From: Parafrigoribacterium_A soli
Lineage (GTDB): Bacteria; Actinomycetota; Actinomycetes; Actinomycetales; Microbacteriaceae
NCBI RefSeq assembly: GCF_040227235.1
Contig: NZ_JBELNZ010000004.1
Coordinates: 310,001-374,000 of the forward strand
Direction: 5' to 3'
Length of the DNA stretch: 64,000 bases
Under the pieces are notes generated by a model. That model ran no database searches, was not told the origin of the DNA, and saw only the letters and a list, made by a program, of their open reading frames with translations. Below are positions 1 through 8,271 of the stretch, in pieces. Positions within the stretch are counted from its first letter, which is position 1; each line of letters starts with the position of its first letter. Made by a program: the position numbers and the translations under genes.

Positions 1-1368
1 CCAGTGCGTTGGAGTTGTTCGTGTTGCAGGTCGTGAAGAGCTGCGCTCTTCTAGGAGGTGGTGGTACCGGCAGAGCAGGATTCCGTCGGCGATGTTCGTC
101 TCGCCGTGGTCTCTGGCCCAGTGGTTGATGTGGTGGGCTTCGCTCCAGGATGCGGGGCGGTCGCAGTCGGGCCAGCGGCATCCGCCGTCTCGGGCGGCTA
201 AGCCGATGCGTTGCCGGGCGGTGTAGAGGCGTTGCTCCCGGCCAAGGTCGACGCATTGTCCGTCGCTGTCGAAGACCACCGGCACGACACCGCTGGTGCA
301 CACGGCCCGGTCGATGGTTTCGATCGAGACCGGGGCGTGCTGGCCTTCAATTCGACCGTGACCGGTGCCGGACTCGAGGGTGCTTCGGGTGACGAGCATC
401 CGCACGGCGGGGCGGCGGGAGCCGAGGACGTTGCGTGCGGCGGTCTTCTCGTCAGTGCTGGCGCCAATCCGGAGGACGGCCATGATGCCGTCGAAGGCGA
501 GTTGCTCGAGCGTGCGCGGGTCCGCTTCGATCGCGTGATTGCGGGTCGTATCGCTGAGGTCGACCATGCGCGGCCCACCACGACGCGGGGAGGTGAGAGC
601 GTCGTAGATGCCATCCAGGTAGGCCGCGTTCTCCGGGTCAGCGAGTAGTCTGTATGCGGTCATCCCGTCGGGCCTGCGGAACCGTCGGAACGAACGTGCC
701 TGCCGACGGGCTCGTTCCCGGTCGGCGATACCGACCTCGTCCAGGTCATCACGCAGAGCCCGAGCACGGATCAACAGCTGGTCAGCATTCAGGGTGCCTG
801 CGGTGCCGCCCGCACTGGCGGTATCGTCGACGTGCCGGGTGGCAGTGTCAACCAAACTTGTGGCGGCCTCAGCCAGAGCATCCGCACTGATGTGTTCGCC
901 GGGTTCCCCGAGGCCGGCACGGATCGCTTCGGCCGCGTCGATCGAGATGTTCCCTGCCGCAATAGCCTGGCCTACCGTCACCAGCCACGGGCGAGTCAAC
1001 TCCGGCGGAACCTCCCCGGTCTTCTCGCAGGTAGTGACCAGCTCGGCTTCGTGAATGATGAGCCCGGTGCGCACCAGCCTTCCCGCCTCACGACTGGTCG
1101 ACCCAGTCAAGCTCTGCACCAGGTGCTCCGGAGTGCGAAACCCGGTGCGTTGCGCCAGACCGTCGAACCCGTGCTGCCGGGTGGAGCGGCGTGCGATCTC
1201 CCCCGCGACAGCAGCCGCGGAAGGCCCGACCCTGCGGCCGATGTCTGCGAGCGCTTCAGACATCCCGAGCAACTCCTCGTCGGACAGAGCCGCGAGCGTC
1301 ACCGAATCCCGCGGCAACGCCGCGGCTGCAGCAGCCATTGCGGCGAGGGAATCGGTGAATCGGGCCAT
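1..1368 (-). CDS. DUF222/HNH endonuclease domain protein (3' end off the window)
   Basis: Reading from an ATG at 1368, the frame stays open to base 1, so the C-terminus lies outside the window (at least 456 codons). The N-terminal two thirds are Ala/Arg-rich and helical, as in DUF222 (the 13E12-type family of actinobacteria). Near the left edge is a typical HNH core: Cys-x-x-x-x-Cys, then SEAHHINHW, then a Gly-rich stretch and LLCRYHH. The family is multicopy in actinobacteria and its biological role is not settled; nuclease activity is inferred from the HNH residues. The last visible residues (LLEERSSSRPATRTT) do not resemble the usual Leu/His/Asn-rich family tail, and a small inverted repeat lies exactly there. 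It is monocistronic, with mqo upstream on the same strand. Confidence 0.85.
   Translation of the reverse strand, partial: MARFTDSLAAMAAAAAALPRDSVTLAALSDEELLGMSEALADIGRRVGPSAAAVAGEIARRSTRQHGFDGLAQRTGFRTPEHLVQSLTGSTSREAGRLVRTGLIIHEAELVTTCEKTGEVPPELTRPWLVTVGQAIAAGNISIDAAEAIRAGLGEPGEHISADALAEAATSLVDTATRHVDDTASAGGTAGTLNADQLLIRARALRDDLDEVGIADRERARRQARSFRRFRRPDGMTAYRLLADPENAAYLDGIYDALTSPRRGGPRMVDLSDTTRNHAIEADPRTLEQLAFDGIMAVLRIGASTDEKTAARNVLGSRRPAVRMLVTRSTLESGTGHGRIEGQHAPVSIETIDRAVCTSGVVPVVFDSDGQCVDLGREQRLYTARQRIGLAARDGGCRWPDCDRPASWSEAHHINHWARDHGETNIADGILLCRYHHLLEERSSSRPATRTTPTHW
35..51. repeat. 7-bp perfect inverted repeat with 3-nt loop
   Basis: GAAGAGC, a 3-base loop and GCTCTTC form a perfect hairpin inside the 3' part of the HNH gene, at the point where the protein departs from the family's usual sequence. 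This may be chance or a local rearrangement. Confidence 0.5.
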
Positions 1369-1472
1369 GCCCAATTCTCCCACATTCGAACGTATGTTCG
1401 ACCAAAATGTGGATAACTTCTTCTCCACAGATTTGCCGCAGAGAGGAGAGGACGAACTCTGGTTGCGCCGGA

Positions 1473-1612
1473 GGTCTCGATACACTCGCTGCACGAGCAC
1501 TCGACCCGCGTACGTGCGCGAGCACTCGACTCGGTCAACGGGGTCTCGATACGCAGGCTCGTGGCTCGCCACCCGACCCACGGGGAGGCAGGAGGTCTCG
1601 ACAGGCTCGACC
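1473..1612. repeat. Composite intergenic repeat with GGTCTCGATAC modules
   Basis: Between the HNH gene and mqo are three related modules starting GGTCTCGA: 1473-1506 and 1542-1578, each ending in CGACC, and a shorter one at 1593-1612. GAGCACTCGAC-type pieces lie between them. Modules of this kind (GGTCTCGATAC...CTCGACC) are, from memory, common in Microbacteriaceae intergenic regions. Related half-modules form the hairpin at 12213-12246. The function is unknown; it may act as a terminator for mqo, which ends at 1619 and reads towards it. Confidence 0.6.
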
Positions 1613-1618
1613 CGCGAG

Positions 1619-3097
1619 TTACCTGAGCTGCAGAGCCTTGCCGGTCGCGGTGAGCGTCTTCTTCGCGAGCTTCGGCTCCGGCGCCAACGGTTTGCCGTAG
1701 CTCGGAATCATCGCCTGCAACTGCGGCTGCCATCCGTCGATGCGGTCGGGGAAGCAGCGCTTCAGCACGTCGAGCATGATGGGCACAGCCGTGGATGCGC
1801 CGGGCGACGCTCCCAGCAGGCCCGCAATGCTGCCGTCGGCGGAGGAGACCACCTCGGTGCCGAACTGCAGCACTCCGCCCTTCTTGGCATCCTTCTTGAT
1901 CACCTGCACGCGCTGGCCCGCCGTGATCTTGTACCAGTCGTCCGGGTCGGCATCCGGCATGAACGCGGCCAGTTCCTTGAACTTGGTGGCCTTGCTCGCG
2001 ACGAGCTGGCCGATCAGATAGCGCACGAGCGAGAGGTTGGATGCACCGGCCGCGATCATCGGGATGAGGTTGTGGAAACGGATGGTGGCGAACAGGTCGA
2101 ACCACGAACCGGTCTTCAGGAACTTGGGGCTGAAGCCGGCGTACGGTCCGAACATGAGGCTCGCGTTGCCGTCGATGACGCGCGTGTCGAGGTGCGGAAC
2201 CGACATGGGCGGCGAACCGACGGCTGCCTTGCCGTAGACCTTCGCGTGGTGCCTGGCCACGACATCCGGGTTGTCTGTTCGCAAGAATTCGCCGCTGACG
2301 GGGAAACCGCCGAAGCCTCTGGCCTCGGGGATGCCCGACTTCTGCAGCAGGGAGAGTGCGCCGCCGCCCGCGCCGACGAAGACGAATCGCGCCCGCACCG
2401 TGCGCCTGGTCATGCCGACCTCGTGCTTCACGCGGAGGTTCCAGAGGCCCTCGCTGTCGCGACCGATCTTGATGACGCGCTGTTCGAAGTGCAGCTTCGC
2501 GCCTTTGCCTCGCAGGTAGCTGATGAGGCCGTGGGTGAGCGCGCCGAAATCGACGTCCGTGCCCGCGTCGATGCGGGTGGCGGCGAAGCGCTGCGATTTG
2601 TTGCGGCCATCGATGATGGCGGGAACCCAGGAGTGGATGACGGCCGGGTCTTCGCTGTATTCCATGCCCGCGAACAACGGATGCCCCTTGAGCGCTTCGA
2701 AGCGCTTGCGCAGGTATTCGACGTTGGCATCGCCGGTGACGAAGCTCATGTGCGGAACCGGGTTGATGAACGCCTGCGGGTCTGGCAACAGGTCTTTGCC
2801 GACGAAGAACGACCAGAACTGGCGCGAGACCTGGAACTGCTCGTTCACCTTGACGGCGCTCGTGATGTCGATGGTCCCGTCGGGCTTCTCCGGCGTGTAG
2901 TTGAGCTCGCAGAGGGCCGAGTGCCCGGTGCCCGCGTTGTTCCAGGGATTTGAGCTCTCGAGGGCGACATCCGACAGCCTCTCGAAGATCTCGATGGTCC
3001 AGTCGGGCTGCAACTGCTTGAGGAACGCGCCAAGTGTGGCACTCATGATGCCACCGCCGATCAGCGCAACGTCGATGGGGGTAGCGGATGAATTCAC
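1619..3097 (-). CDS. mqo: Malate:quinone oxidoreductase
   Basis: A 492-residue FAD enzyme that oxidises malate to oxaloacetate and passes electrons to the membrane quinone pool, as an alternative to NAD-malate dehydrogenase. The N-terminal dinucleotide-binding motif IGGGIMSATLG (about residues 13-23) and the following NPWNNAGTGHSALCELNYTP stretch are hallmarks of Mqo, and the length fits the family. Translation starts at a GTG at 3097. It is a peripheral membrane protein in known cases. It is monocistronic, and the gap to the plus-strand gene at 3317 holds an AACAGGAG hairpin. Confidence 0.95.
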   Translation of the reverse strand: MNSSATPIDVALIGGGIMSATLGAFLKQLQPDWTIEIFERLSDVALESSNPWNNAGTGHSALCELNYTPEKPDGTIDITSAVKVNEQFQVSRQFWSFFVGKDLLPDPQAFINPVPHMSFVTGDANVEYLRKRFEALKGHPLFAGMEYSEDPAVIHSWVPAIIDGRNKSQRFAATRIDAGTDVDFGALTHGLISYLRGKGAKLHFEQRVIKIGRDSEGLWNLRVKHEVGMTRRTVRARFVFVGAGGGALSLLQKSGIPEARGFGGFPVSGEFLRTDNPDVVARHHAKVYGKAAVGSPPMSVPHLDTRVIDGNASLMFGPYAGFSPKFLKTGSWFDLFATIRFHNLIPMIAAGASNLSLVRYLIGQLVASKATKFKELAAFMPDADPDDWYKITAGQRVQVIKKDAKKGGVLQFGTEVVSSADGSIAGLLGASPGASTAVPIMLDVLKRCFPDRIDGWQPQLQAMIPSYGKPLAPEPKLAKKTLTATGKALQLR

Positions 3098-3171
3098 CGC
3101 ACCAGTTTAGTCGCAGCGCACAGCGGGCCCGGCGCGGTTCCTCGACAGGAGAATCCGGATGCTGGGCGGCC

Positions 3172-3216
3172 TGAACAGGAGCAGGGTGGCCACGCGGTGC
3201 GGTGCGCTCCTGTTGA
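3172..3216. repeat. AACAGGAGC / GCTCCTGTT inverted repeat
   Basis: AACAGGAGC (3174-3182) and GCTCCTGTT (3206-3214) form a perfect 9-bp stem with a 23-base loop. A further half-copy, TCGACAGGAG, lies at 3142-3151. The element sits upstream of the DUF559-type gene, and matching elements follow that gene at 4167-4243. It could be a terminator for mqo antisense traffic, an operator, or part of a mobile cassette boundary. Confidence 0.6.
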
Positions 3217-3316
3217 GCGCACGCGACCGCTCCCCCACAGCCGCGGGGCATCGACCAGGATGCAGAGATCCGCGCCAACTCCGGCGAGCGCAAGCACGAT
3301 CCGGGACGCTGGCAGC

Positions 3317-4213
3317 ATGATGCCCGCGCTTGCGCTCCACCTCGGTGCGGCGGGCAACCTCGCCACCTCCGCGCAGCTGATCGAACGAGGCCATTCCCGC
3401 GCGGAGATCGCGAACGCCGTGCGCACGACAGAGCTGTGGCGCCCACGACGCGGCTGGGTCGCGACTCCCGACGCGAATCCGGATGCGGTGCGCGCCATCC
3501 AGCTCGGAGGCAGACTGGCAGGGAGCAGCGCGCTTGCCACCTATGGGATCTGGATCGATGAGGATGGCGGACAAATCGTCGCGTGCCCATCCACCGCGAG
3601 CAGGCTCCCGCCCGTCGCCGCAGGCGAACACAGGCTCTGGGCGGACGATGTCTTCCCGGTAATCGCGGACAAGCGGTGGCGGGTGTCGGTACCGGATGCG
3701 CTGCTCCAGCTGAGCCGCACCGCGCCACGTGACTCGCTCATCGCATCCGTCGACAGCGCCATCCAACTGCGCCAGCTCACGCGCGGCGAATTGAGATCGC
3801 TGGTGCGCGCACTGCCGAGGCGCCTGCGCGGAATAGCGCGCGAACTCGATGGTCTCGCGATGTCCGGGACCGAAACGCGCATGCGGCTCGCGCTACGTCG
3901 CGCGGGATACGAGGTACGCAGCCAGGTGCGCCTGCCCGGGATCGGGATCGTCGACCTCCTGGTCGATGGCTGGCTGATCATCGAACTCGACAGCCGCAGG
4001 TACCACGGCGGCGCGGACAACCAGTTGCGTGACCGAACGCGGGACGGGAACGCCGTGATGGAAGGCTACGGCCACGAGCGTTTCGTGTGGCAACAGGTGC
4101 GTGAGCGCATGGATTGGTGCCTCGCCGTCGTCGAACGGCGCCTGCGCGACGGGTCGCCCTCCGCTGCTTCAACAGGAGGAAGGGCGCGTGAGGCGCCGGA
4201 TTTCTCCTGTTGA
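3317..4213 (+). CDS. AbiEi-like / DUF559 nuclease-fold orphan protein, paralogue 1
   Basis: About 298 residues from the ATG at 3317; ATGs at 3260 and 3320 are alternatives, and no strong ribosome binding site decides. The start was chosen because the product then matches the length and first residues of the paralogue at 16737. The N-terminus (LATSAQLIERGHSRAEIANAV...LWRPRRGWVA) resembles the winged helix of AbiEi-type antitoxins. The C-terminus (GIVDLLVDGWLIIELDSRRYH...RDRTRDGN) matches the DUF559 restriction-endonuclease-like fold (Asp...Glu-x-Asp). No toxin partner is adjacent, so the role is unknown. The stop codon lies inside a 12-bp inverted repeat. Confidence 0.75.
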   Translation: MMPALALHLGAAGNLATSAQLIERGHSRAEIANAVRTTELWRPRRGWVATPDANPDAVRAIQLGGRLAGSSALATYGIWIDEDGGQIVACPSTASRLPPVAAGEHRLWADDVFPVIADKRWRVSVPDALLQLSRTAPRDSLIASVDSAIQLRQLTRGELRSLVRALPRRLRGIARELDGLAMSGTETRMRLALRRAGYEVRSQVRLPGIGIVDLLVDGWLIIELDSRRYHGGADNQLRDRTRDGNAVMEGYGHERFVWQQVRERMDWCLAVVERRLRDGSPSAASTGGRAREAPDFSC

Positions 4214-4243
4214 AGACAGCGGCCGCGCAATCTCTCCTGTTGA
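4167..4243. terminator. CTCCTGTTGA repeat cluster / convergent terminator
   Basis: CTTCAACAGGAG (4167-4178) and CTCCTGTTGAAG (4204-4215) form a perfect 12-bp stem with a 25-base loop that spans the stop codon of the upstream gene. A third copy, CTCCTGTTGA, is at 4234-4243. It lies between convergent ends (the gene ending at 4213 and asd ending at 4252), so a bidirectional terminator is likely. No U-run is present. Confidence 0.65.
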
Positions 4244-4251
4244 CGGAACGG

Positions 4252-5316
4252 CTACGCGGTGGCGAGCTGCTGCGACGCCACGAGCTCCGCGATCTGCACG
4301 GCGTTGAGCGCCGCGCCCTTGCGCAGGTTGTCGTTGCTGATGAACAGGGCGAGTCCGCGGCCGTTCGGCACGCCCTCGTCCTGCCGGATGCGGCCGACGT
4401 AGCTGGGGTCGGTGCCGGCCGCCTCGAGCGGGGTCGGAACATCCGTGAGCACGACGCCCGGGGCATCCTGCAGCAGTTCCTTCGCGCGCTCGACCGAGAG
4501 CGGCGAGGCGAACTCTGCGTTGATCGAGAGCGAGTGGCCGCTGAACACGGGCACGCGAACGCAGGTGCCGCTGACGAGGAGGTTCGGCAGCTCGAGGATC
4601 TTGCGGCTCTCGTTGCGCAGCTTCTTCTCCTCGTCGGTCTCGAACAGGCCGTCGTCGACGAGGTTGCCCGCGAACGGCACGACATCGAACGCGATCGTCT
4701 TCGGGAACGTCTTCGCCTCGGGGAAATCGACGGCTGCGCCATCGTGCACGAGGCCGATCGTGTTCTGCTCGACGGCCGCCTTCGCCTGCGCCAGCAGCTC
4801 CTCGCCACCGGCGAGACCCGCACCGGATACGGCCTGGTACGTGCTGACGATGAGGCGCTCGAGGCCGGCCTCGGCATCCAGCACCTTCAGGATCGGCATG
4901 GCCGCCATGGTGGTGCAGTTGGGGTTCGCGATGATGCCCTTGCGCGCCTCGGCGATCGCGTGCGGGTTGACCTCGCTCACGACGAGCGGCACGTCGGGGT
5001 CCATGCGGAAGCCGGAGGAGTTGTCGATGACCAGCACACCTGCCGCGGCGAACCTCGGCGCCTGAGCCTTGGATGTCGTGGCGCCGGCCGAGAAGATCGC
5101 GACATCGAGGCCGGTGGGGTCCGCGGTCGCGGCATCCTCGACGACGATGTCGTCGCCCTTCCACGGCAGGGTCGTGCCGGCGCTGCGAGCCGAGGCGAAA
5201 TAGCGGATCTCGGCGACCGGAAAGTCGCGCTCCTCGAGCAGGCGACGCACGACAGCGCCGACCTGGCCAGTGGCGCCGACGACGCCGATTCGTACTCCTG
5301 CTGTGCTCATGACCAT
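4252..5316 (-). CDS. asd: Aspartate-semialdehyde dehydrogenase
   Basis: Reduces aspartyl phosphate to aspartate semialdehyde with NADPH, the second step towards lysine, diaminopimelate, methionine and threonine. The NADP-binding motif GVVGATGQVG (residues 11-20), the catalytic Cys in NPNCTTM (Cys134) and the later SGTCVRVPVFSGHS segment are all present. The product is 354 residues from the ATG at 5316; an ATG two codons in (5310) is equally possible because neither has a clear ribosome binding site. The gene is normally next to aspartokinase, but here lysC lies 6.9 kb away with an oppositely oriented transporter unit between them. Confidence 0.95.
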   Translation of the reverse strand: MVMSTAGVRIGVVGATGQVGAVVRRLLEERDFPVAEIRYFASARSAGTTLPWKGDDIVVEDAATADPTGLDVAIFSAGATTSKAQAPRFAAAGVLVIDNSSGFRMDPDVPLVVSEVNPHAIAEARKGIIANPNCTTMAAMPILKVLDAEAGLERLIVSTYQAVSGAGLAGGEELLAQAKAAVEQNTIGLVHDGAAVDFPEAKTFPKTIAFDVVPFAGNLVDDGLFETDEEKKLRNESRKILELPNLLVSGTCVRVPVFSGHSLSINAEFASPLSVERAKELLQDAPGVVLTDVPTPLEAAGTDPSYVGRIRQDEGVPNGRGLALFISNDNLRKGAALNAVQIAELVASQQLATA

Positions 5317-5606
5317 CCGCTCGTGTGTGGCTCGATTGCTCGTGTGGCCGGATGGCTGTGGCTCGACATCCCATTGGCCTGAATATCACAGGATACTATT
5401 CACCGCCCGCCGAGCGCCGACCGCTCGCACGGCGAACCGGCCGGCGAGGCGGACGCGGGAGCGGCGACCATAGCACAGTCCAGAGCGGTCGTCGGAATGT
5501 CACCTTGTGCGACGTTTCTCTACAGCGTGTTACCCCGTCCCGCGCAGCGCTCGCCGAGGCTCCTTACAGTTGTGCCACCAACCTCGCCCACCAGCTGGAG
5601 GCGCAC
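5317..5606. other. Divergent intergenic region asd / oligopeptide-type ABC unit
   Basis: A 290-bp gene-free stretch holding the divergent promoters of asd and the transporter operon. A relatively AT-rich spot at about 5381-5402 (AATATCACAGGATACTATTC) could hold the asd minus-10 region. No recognisable riboswitch or clear operator was found. A good ribosome binding site (GGAGG, 5597-5601) ends the region. Confidence 0.5.
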
Positions 5607-7250
5607 ATGCTTCGCTCGAAATCCCTCATCGCATCCTCGATCGCACTGGCGATCACCCTTACCGCGGGGCTCAGCGGATGCTCCGGTGGCGCCGCCGCGG
5701 CACCGGGCGCAAACGCGAAACGAGTGGATGGCGGGGCCATTGTGTACGGCCACCAGCAGGAGCCCGCCTGCGTCTTCGGGGGCTGGATCGAGCAGGCCTA
5801 CCTCTCGTACCAGGTGATCGACAACCTCGTCTCGCTCGACAAGAACCACAGGGTGGTGCCCTGGCTCGCGGAATCCTGGACCACCTCGGCCGACCAGCTG
5901 AGCTGGACGTTCACGCTCAAGAAGAACGTGCACTTCACCGACGGCACCCCGGTGGATGCGGCAGCAGTCGCGTACAACTTCGACTACTGGCTGGGCGGCG
6001 GCAACAGCACGGCCCAGGTCTGGCTGCAGGGCTACTACAAGTCGGCCGAAGCCGTCGACGCCACGACCGTGAAGATCGATCTTGTGAAGCCCTACCCGAA
6101 CCTCGACGACAACCTCACGCAAAGCTACTTCGGCATCCAGTCGGAGAAGGCGCTGAAGACCCGCACCAAGAAGCAGAACTGCGAGGCGCCGATCGGCTCG
6201 GGAGCGTTCACCGTGGAGAAGTGGAATCGCGGCGAAGACATCATTCTCAAGCGGAACAAGAACTACACCTCGGCACCGGCCAATGCGAAGCACAAGGGTG
6301 CCGCCTACGTCGACACGGTCGACTGGAAGTTCGTCTCCGATCCGACCACCCGCGTGGCGACGCTGCGCTCGGCGGAGACGGACGCGATCTACGACGTTCC
6401 CGCCATCGAGTGGAAGAACCTCAGGGACCAGGGCTTCCAGGAGCTCAAGTACGTGACCCCTGGCCGCCCGCAGCAGATCACCTTCAATACCGCCCAGGGT
6501 CCGTTCACGGATGAAAAGGTACGACAGGCCTTCGCCTACAGCCTCGACCGCGAGAAGATTGTCGACGCGATCGGCCGGGGAGTGATCCCCTACGAGGGGA
6601 ACGGCGGCGTGAGCCGCACCACACCCGGCTACAGCCAGAAGGCCGCGGACTACTACAGCCACGACGCGAAGAAGGCGAACGCGCTACTGGATGCGGCCGG
6701 CTGGACCGAGAAGAACAGCGACGGCTACCGGGTCAAGGACGGCAAGCCGCTCACGGTGGTGCTGCCGTATGGCGCGGGCTCCATCGTGAACGCCGACGGC
6801 GCATCCATTCTGCAGGGGGTGCAGGAACAGGCGAAGGCGGTGGGCTTCAACGTCAAGCTCGTGCCGGTGCCGCAGAGCGCGTTCTTCGGTGGGGCATACT
6901 CCAAGCCCGCCGAGCGCGACCTCGCCGTCGGGTACTGGACGGCCGTGAACGCGGGCATCCTCTATATCAACTGGAGGCAGAGCACCGCGGATGCGCCGAA
7001 CTACAACAACGCTGCCTTTCTGAACGACGCCACGCTCGAGGGTCTCATCGTCAAGGCCAACTCCACCGCGGACCTCGACGCGCAGAACGCCCTCTACCAG
7101 CAGGCGCAGGACTACATAGCCGAGCACGCGCTCGCCATCGGCGTCTACGACCGGCTCAGCACGCTCGCCGTGTCGCCGAGGCTCAAGGGCGTGTGGCAGG
7201 AAGCCTCGCAGGGAGGACCGGTCTTCCATGACGCCTACCTTGTCAAGTGA
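5607..7250 (+). CDS. ABC transporter substrate-binding lipoprotein, peptide/nickel (family 5) type
   Basis: 547 residues from the ATG at 5607, preceded by GGAGG five bases upstream; the reading frame is open further upstream but without such a site. The signal peptide ends in a lipobox LSGC with Cys25 as the lipid-anchored residue. The mature part carries family-5 features: PWLAESWTTS, FTLKKNVHFTDGTPVDAAAVAYNF, GSGAFTVEKW and VRQAFAYSLDREKIV. It would deliver a peptide-sized or opine/chelate-like ligand to the permeases that follow. The permease start at 7228 overlaps its last codons. The ligand cannot be read from sequence; the linked monooxygenase suggests an organosulfur or organonitrogen compound. 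Confidence 0.9.
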   Translation: MLRSKSLIASSIALAITLTAGLSGCSGGAAAAPGANAKRVDGGAIVYGHQQEPACVFGGWIEQAYLSYQVIDNLVSLDKNHRVVPWLAESWTTSADQLSWTFTLKKNVHFTDGTPVDAAAVAYNFDYWLGGGNSTAQVWLQGYYKSAEAVDATTVKIDLVKPYPNLDDNLTQSYFGIQSEKALKTRTKKQNCEAPIGSGAFTVEKWNRGEDIILKRNKNYTSAPANAKHKGAAYVDTVDWKFVSDPTTRVATLRSAETDAIYDVPAIEWKNLRDQGFQELKYVTPGRPQQITFNTAQGPFTDEKVRQAFAYSLDREKIVDAIGRGVIPYEGNGGVSRTTPGYSQKAADYYSHDAKKANALLDAAGWTEKNSDGYRVKDGKPLTVVLPYGAGSIVNADGASILQGVQEQAKAVGFNVKLVPVPQSAFFGGAYSKPAERDLAVGYWTAVNAGILYINWRQSTADAPNYNNAAFLNDATLEGLIVKANSTADLDAQNALYQQAQDYIAEHALAIGVYDRLSTLAVSPRLKGVWQEASQGGPVFHDAYLVK

Positions 7251-8271
7251 TCGAGCGGATGCTGCGGCGCCGCCCACAGAGCAGCCCACGACCGCACAGC
7301 CGGGCGCCCCATTGCGCGGCGGCATCGCCGTGGCCAGGCTGCGACTCGTCGGCCGCAAGGCGCTGAACGCCGCCATCGTGCTGTGGGGCTCCGCCTCCGT
7401 CGCGTTCGTGGCACAGGCGATGCTTCCCGGAGACCGTGCCACGGTCATCCTGAACACCCGTGCTGGGCAGGCGATCGAGCGCACTCCGGCCGAGCTGGCA
7501 CAGATCAACGCGCAGTACGGCCTGCAGGACCCGATGGTGCAGCAGTACCTCCACTACATCGGTGGCCTGTTCCGGGGTGATCTCGGCACCTCGTATCAGC
7601 AGTTCCGGCCGGTGTCGGCGATCATCGGCGAGCAACTCGCACCCACGATGATGCTGACCCTGACGACGCTCGTGCTCTCCTGGGTGATCATGGTCGCCTG
7701 GGTCACGCTCACCGCCGGCCGCGGCCGCAGGGTGAGCGGCATCGGAGCGTTCGTCGACACGGTGGCCGCCGGACTGCCGCACTACTGGCTGGGCATCATC
7801 CTGCTGCTCGTGTTCGCACTCGGCCTGGGCTGGTTCCCGGTCATCGGGGGAAGCGGCCTGCCCGGGCTCTTCCTTCCCGCCCTCACCCTGGCGATTCCCC
7901 TCGCTGGCTTCATGGGACAGGCGACGAGGACGGAGTTCGAGAAATCTCTCGACCAGCCCTTCGTGCTCTCCGCGAGGATGCGCGGAATGGGCGAGACCGG
8001 GGTGCGACTGCGCCACGCGCTGCGCCACTCCGTGCTGCCCGCGATCACGCTCTCCGGATGGGCGCTCGGCGCCACCATCTCCGGTGCGGTCATCGTGGAG
8101 ACCGTGTTCACGCGCGCCGGCATCGGCAAGGTTCTGACCACCGCGGTGAACACCCAAGACCTACCCGTCGTCACCGGGGTCGTCGTGCTGATCGCCGCGC
8201 TCTACGTGATCGCGAACCTCGTGGTCGACGTCGTCTACGTGCTCATCGATCCGAGGCTGAAGAACGCATGA
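7228..8271 (+). CDS. ABC transporter permease, DppB type
   Basis: 347 residues with an N-terminal transmembrane helix (about residues 45-65), a periplasmic segment (LAQINAQYGLQDPMVQQYLHYIGGLFRGDLGTS) and five later helices, the usual DppB/OppB layout. The EAA-like cytoplasmic loop is seen as SARMRGMGETGVRLRHALRHSVLP. The N-terminal 35 residues are an unstructured Pro/Thr/Ala extension, unusual for the family. The ATG at 7228 lies 23 bases inside the preceding gene and the stop overlaps the next start, so translation is probably coupled. Confidence 0.9.
   Translation: MTPTLSSDRADAAAPPTEQPTTAQPGAPLRGGIAVARLRLVGRKALNAAIVLWGSASVAFVAQAMLPGDRATVILNTRAGQAIERTPAELAQINAQYGLQDPMVQQYLHYIGGLFRGDLGTSYQQFRPVSAIIGEQLAPTMMLTLTTLVLSWVIMVAWVTLTAGRGRRVSGIGAFVDTVAAGLPHYWLGIILLLVFALGLGWFPVIGGSGLPGLFLPALTLAIPLAGFMGQATRTEFEKSLDQPFVLSARMRGMGETGVRLRHALRHSVLPAITLSGWALGATISGAVIVETVFTRAGIGKVLTTAVNTQDLPVVTGVVVLIAALYVIANLVVDVVYVLIDPRLKNA

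Noticed and set aside
1055..2953. Long open plus-strand frame of 632 codons antisense to mqo
   Set aside because: The translation is low-complexity Arg/Val/Glu-rich and matches no family, while the minus strand encodes a clear Mqo. High GC keeps antisense frames open.
1299..3728. 809-codon minus-strand frame overlapping mqo in another phase
   Set aside because: Arg/His-rich shadow translation that spans an intergenic repeat and the convergent gene.
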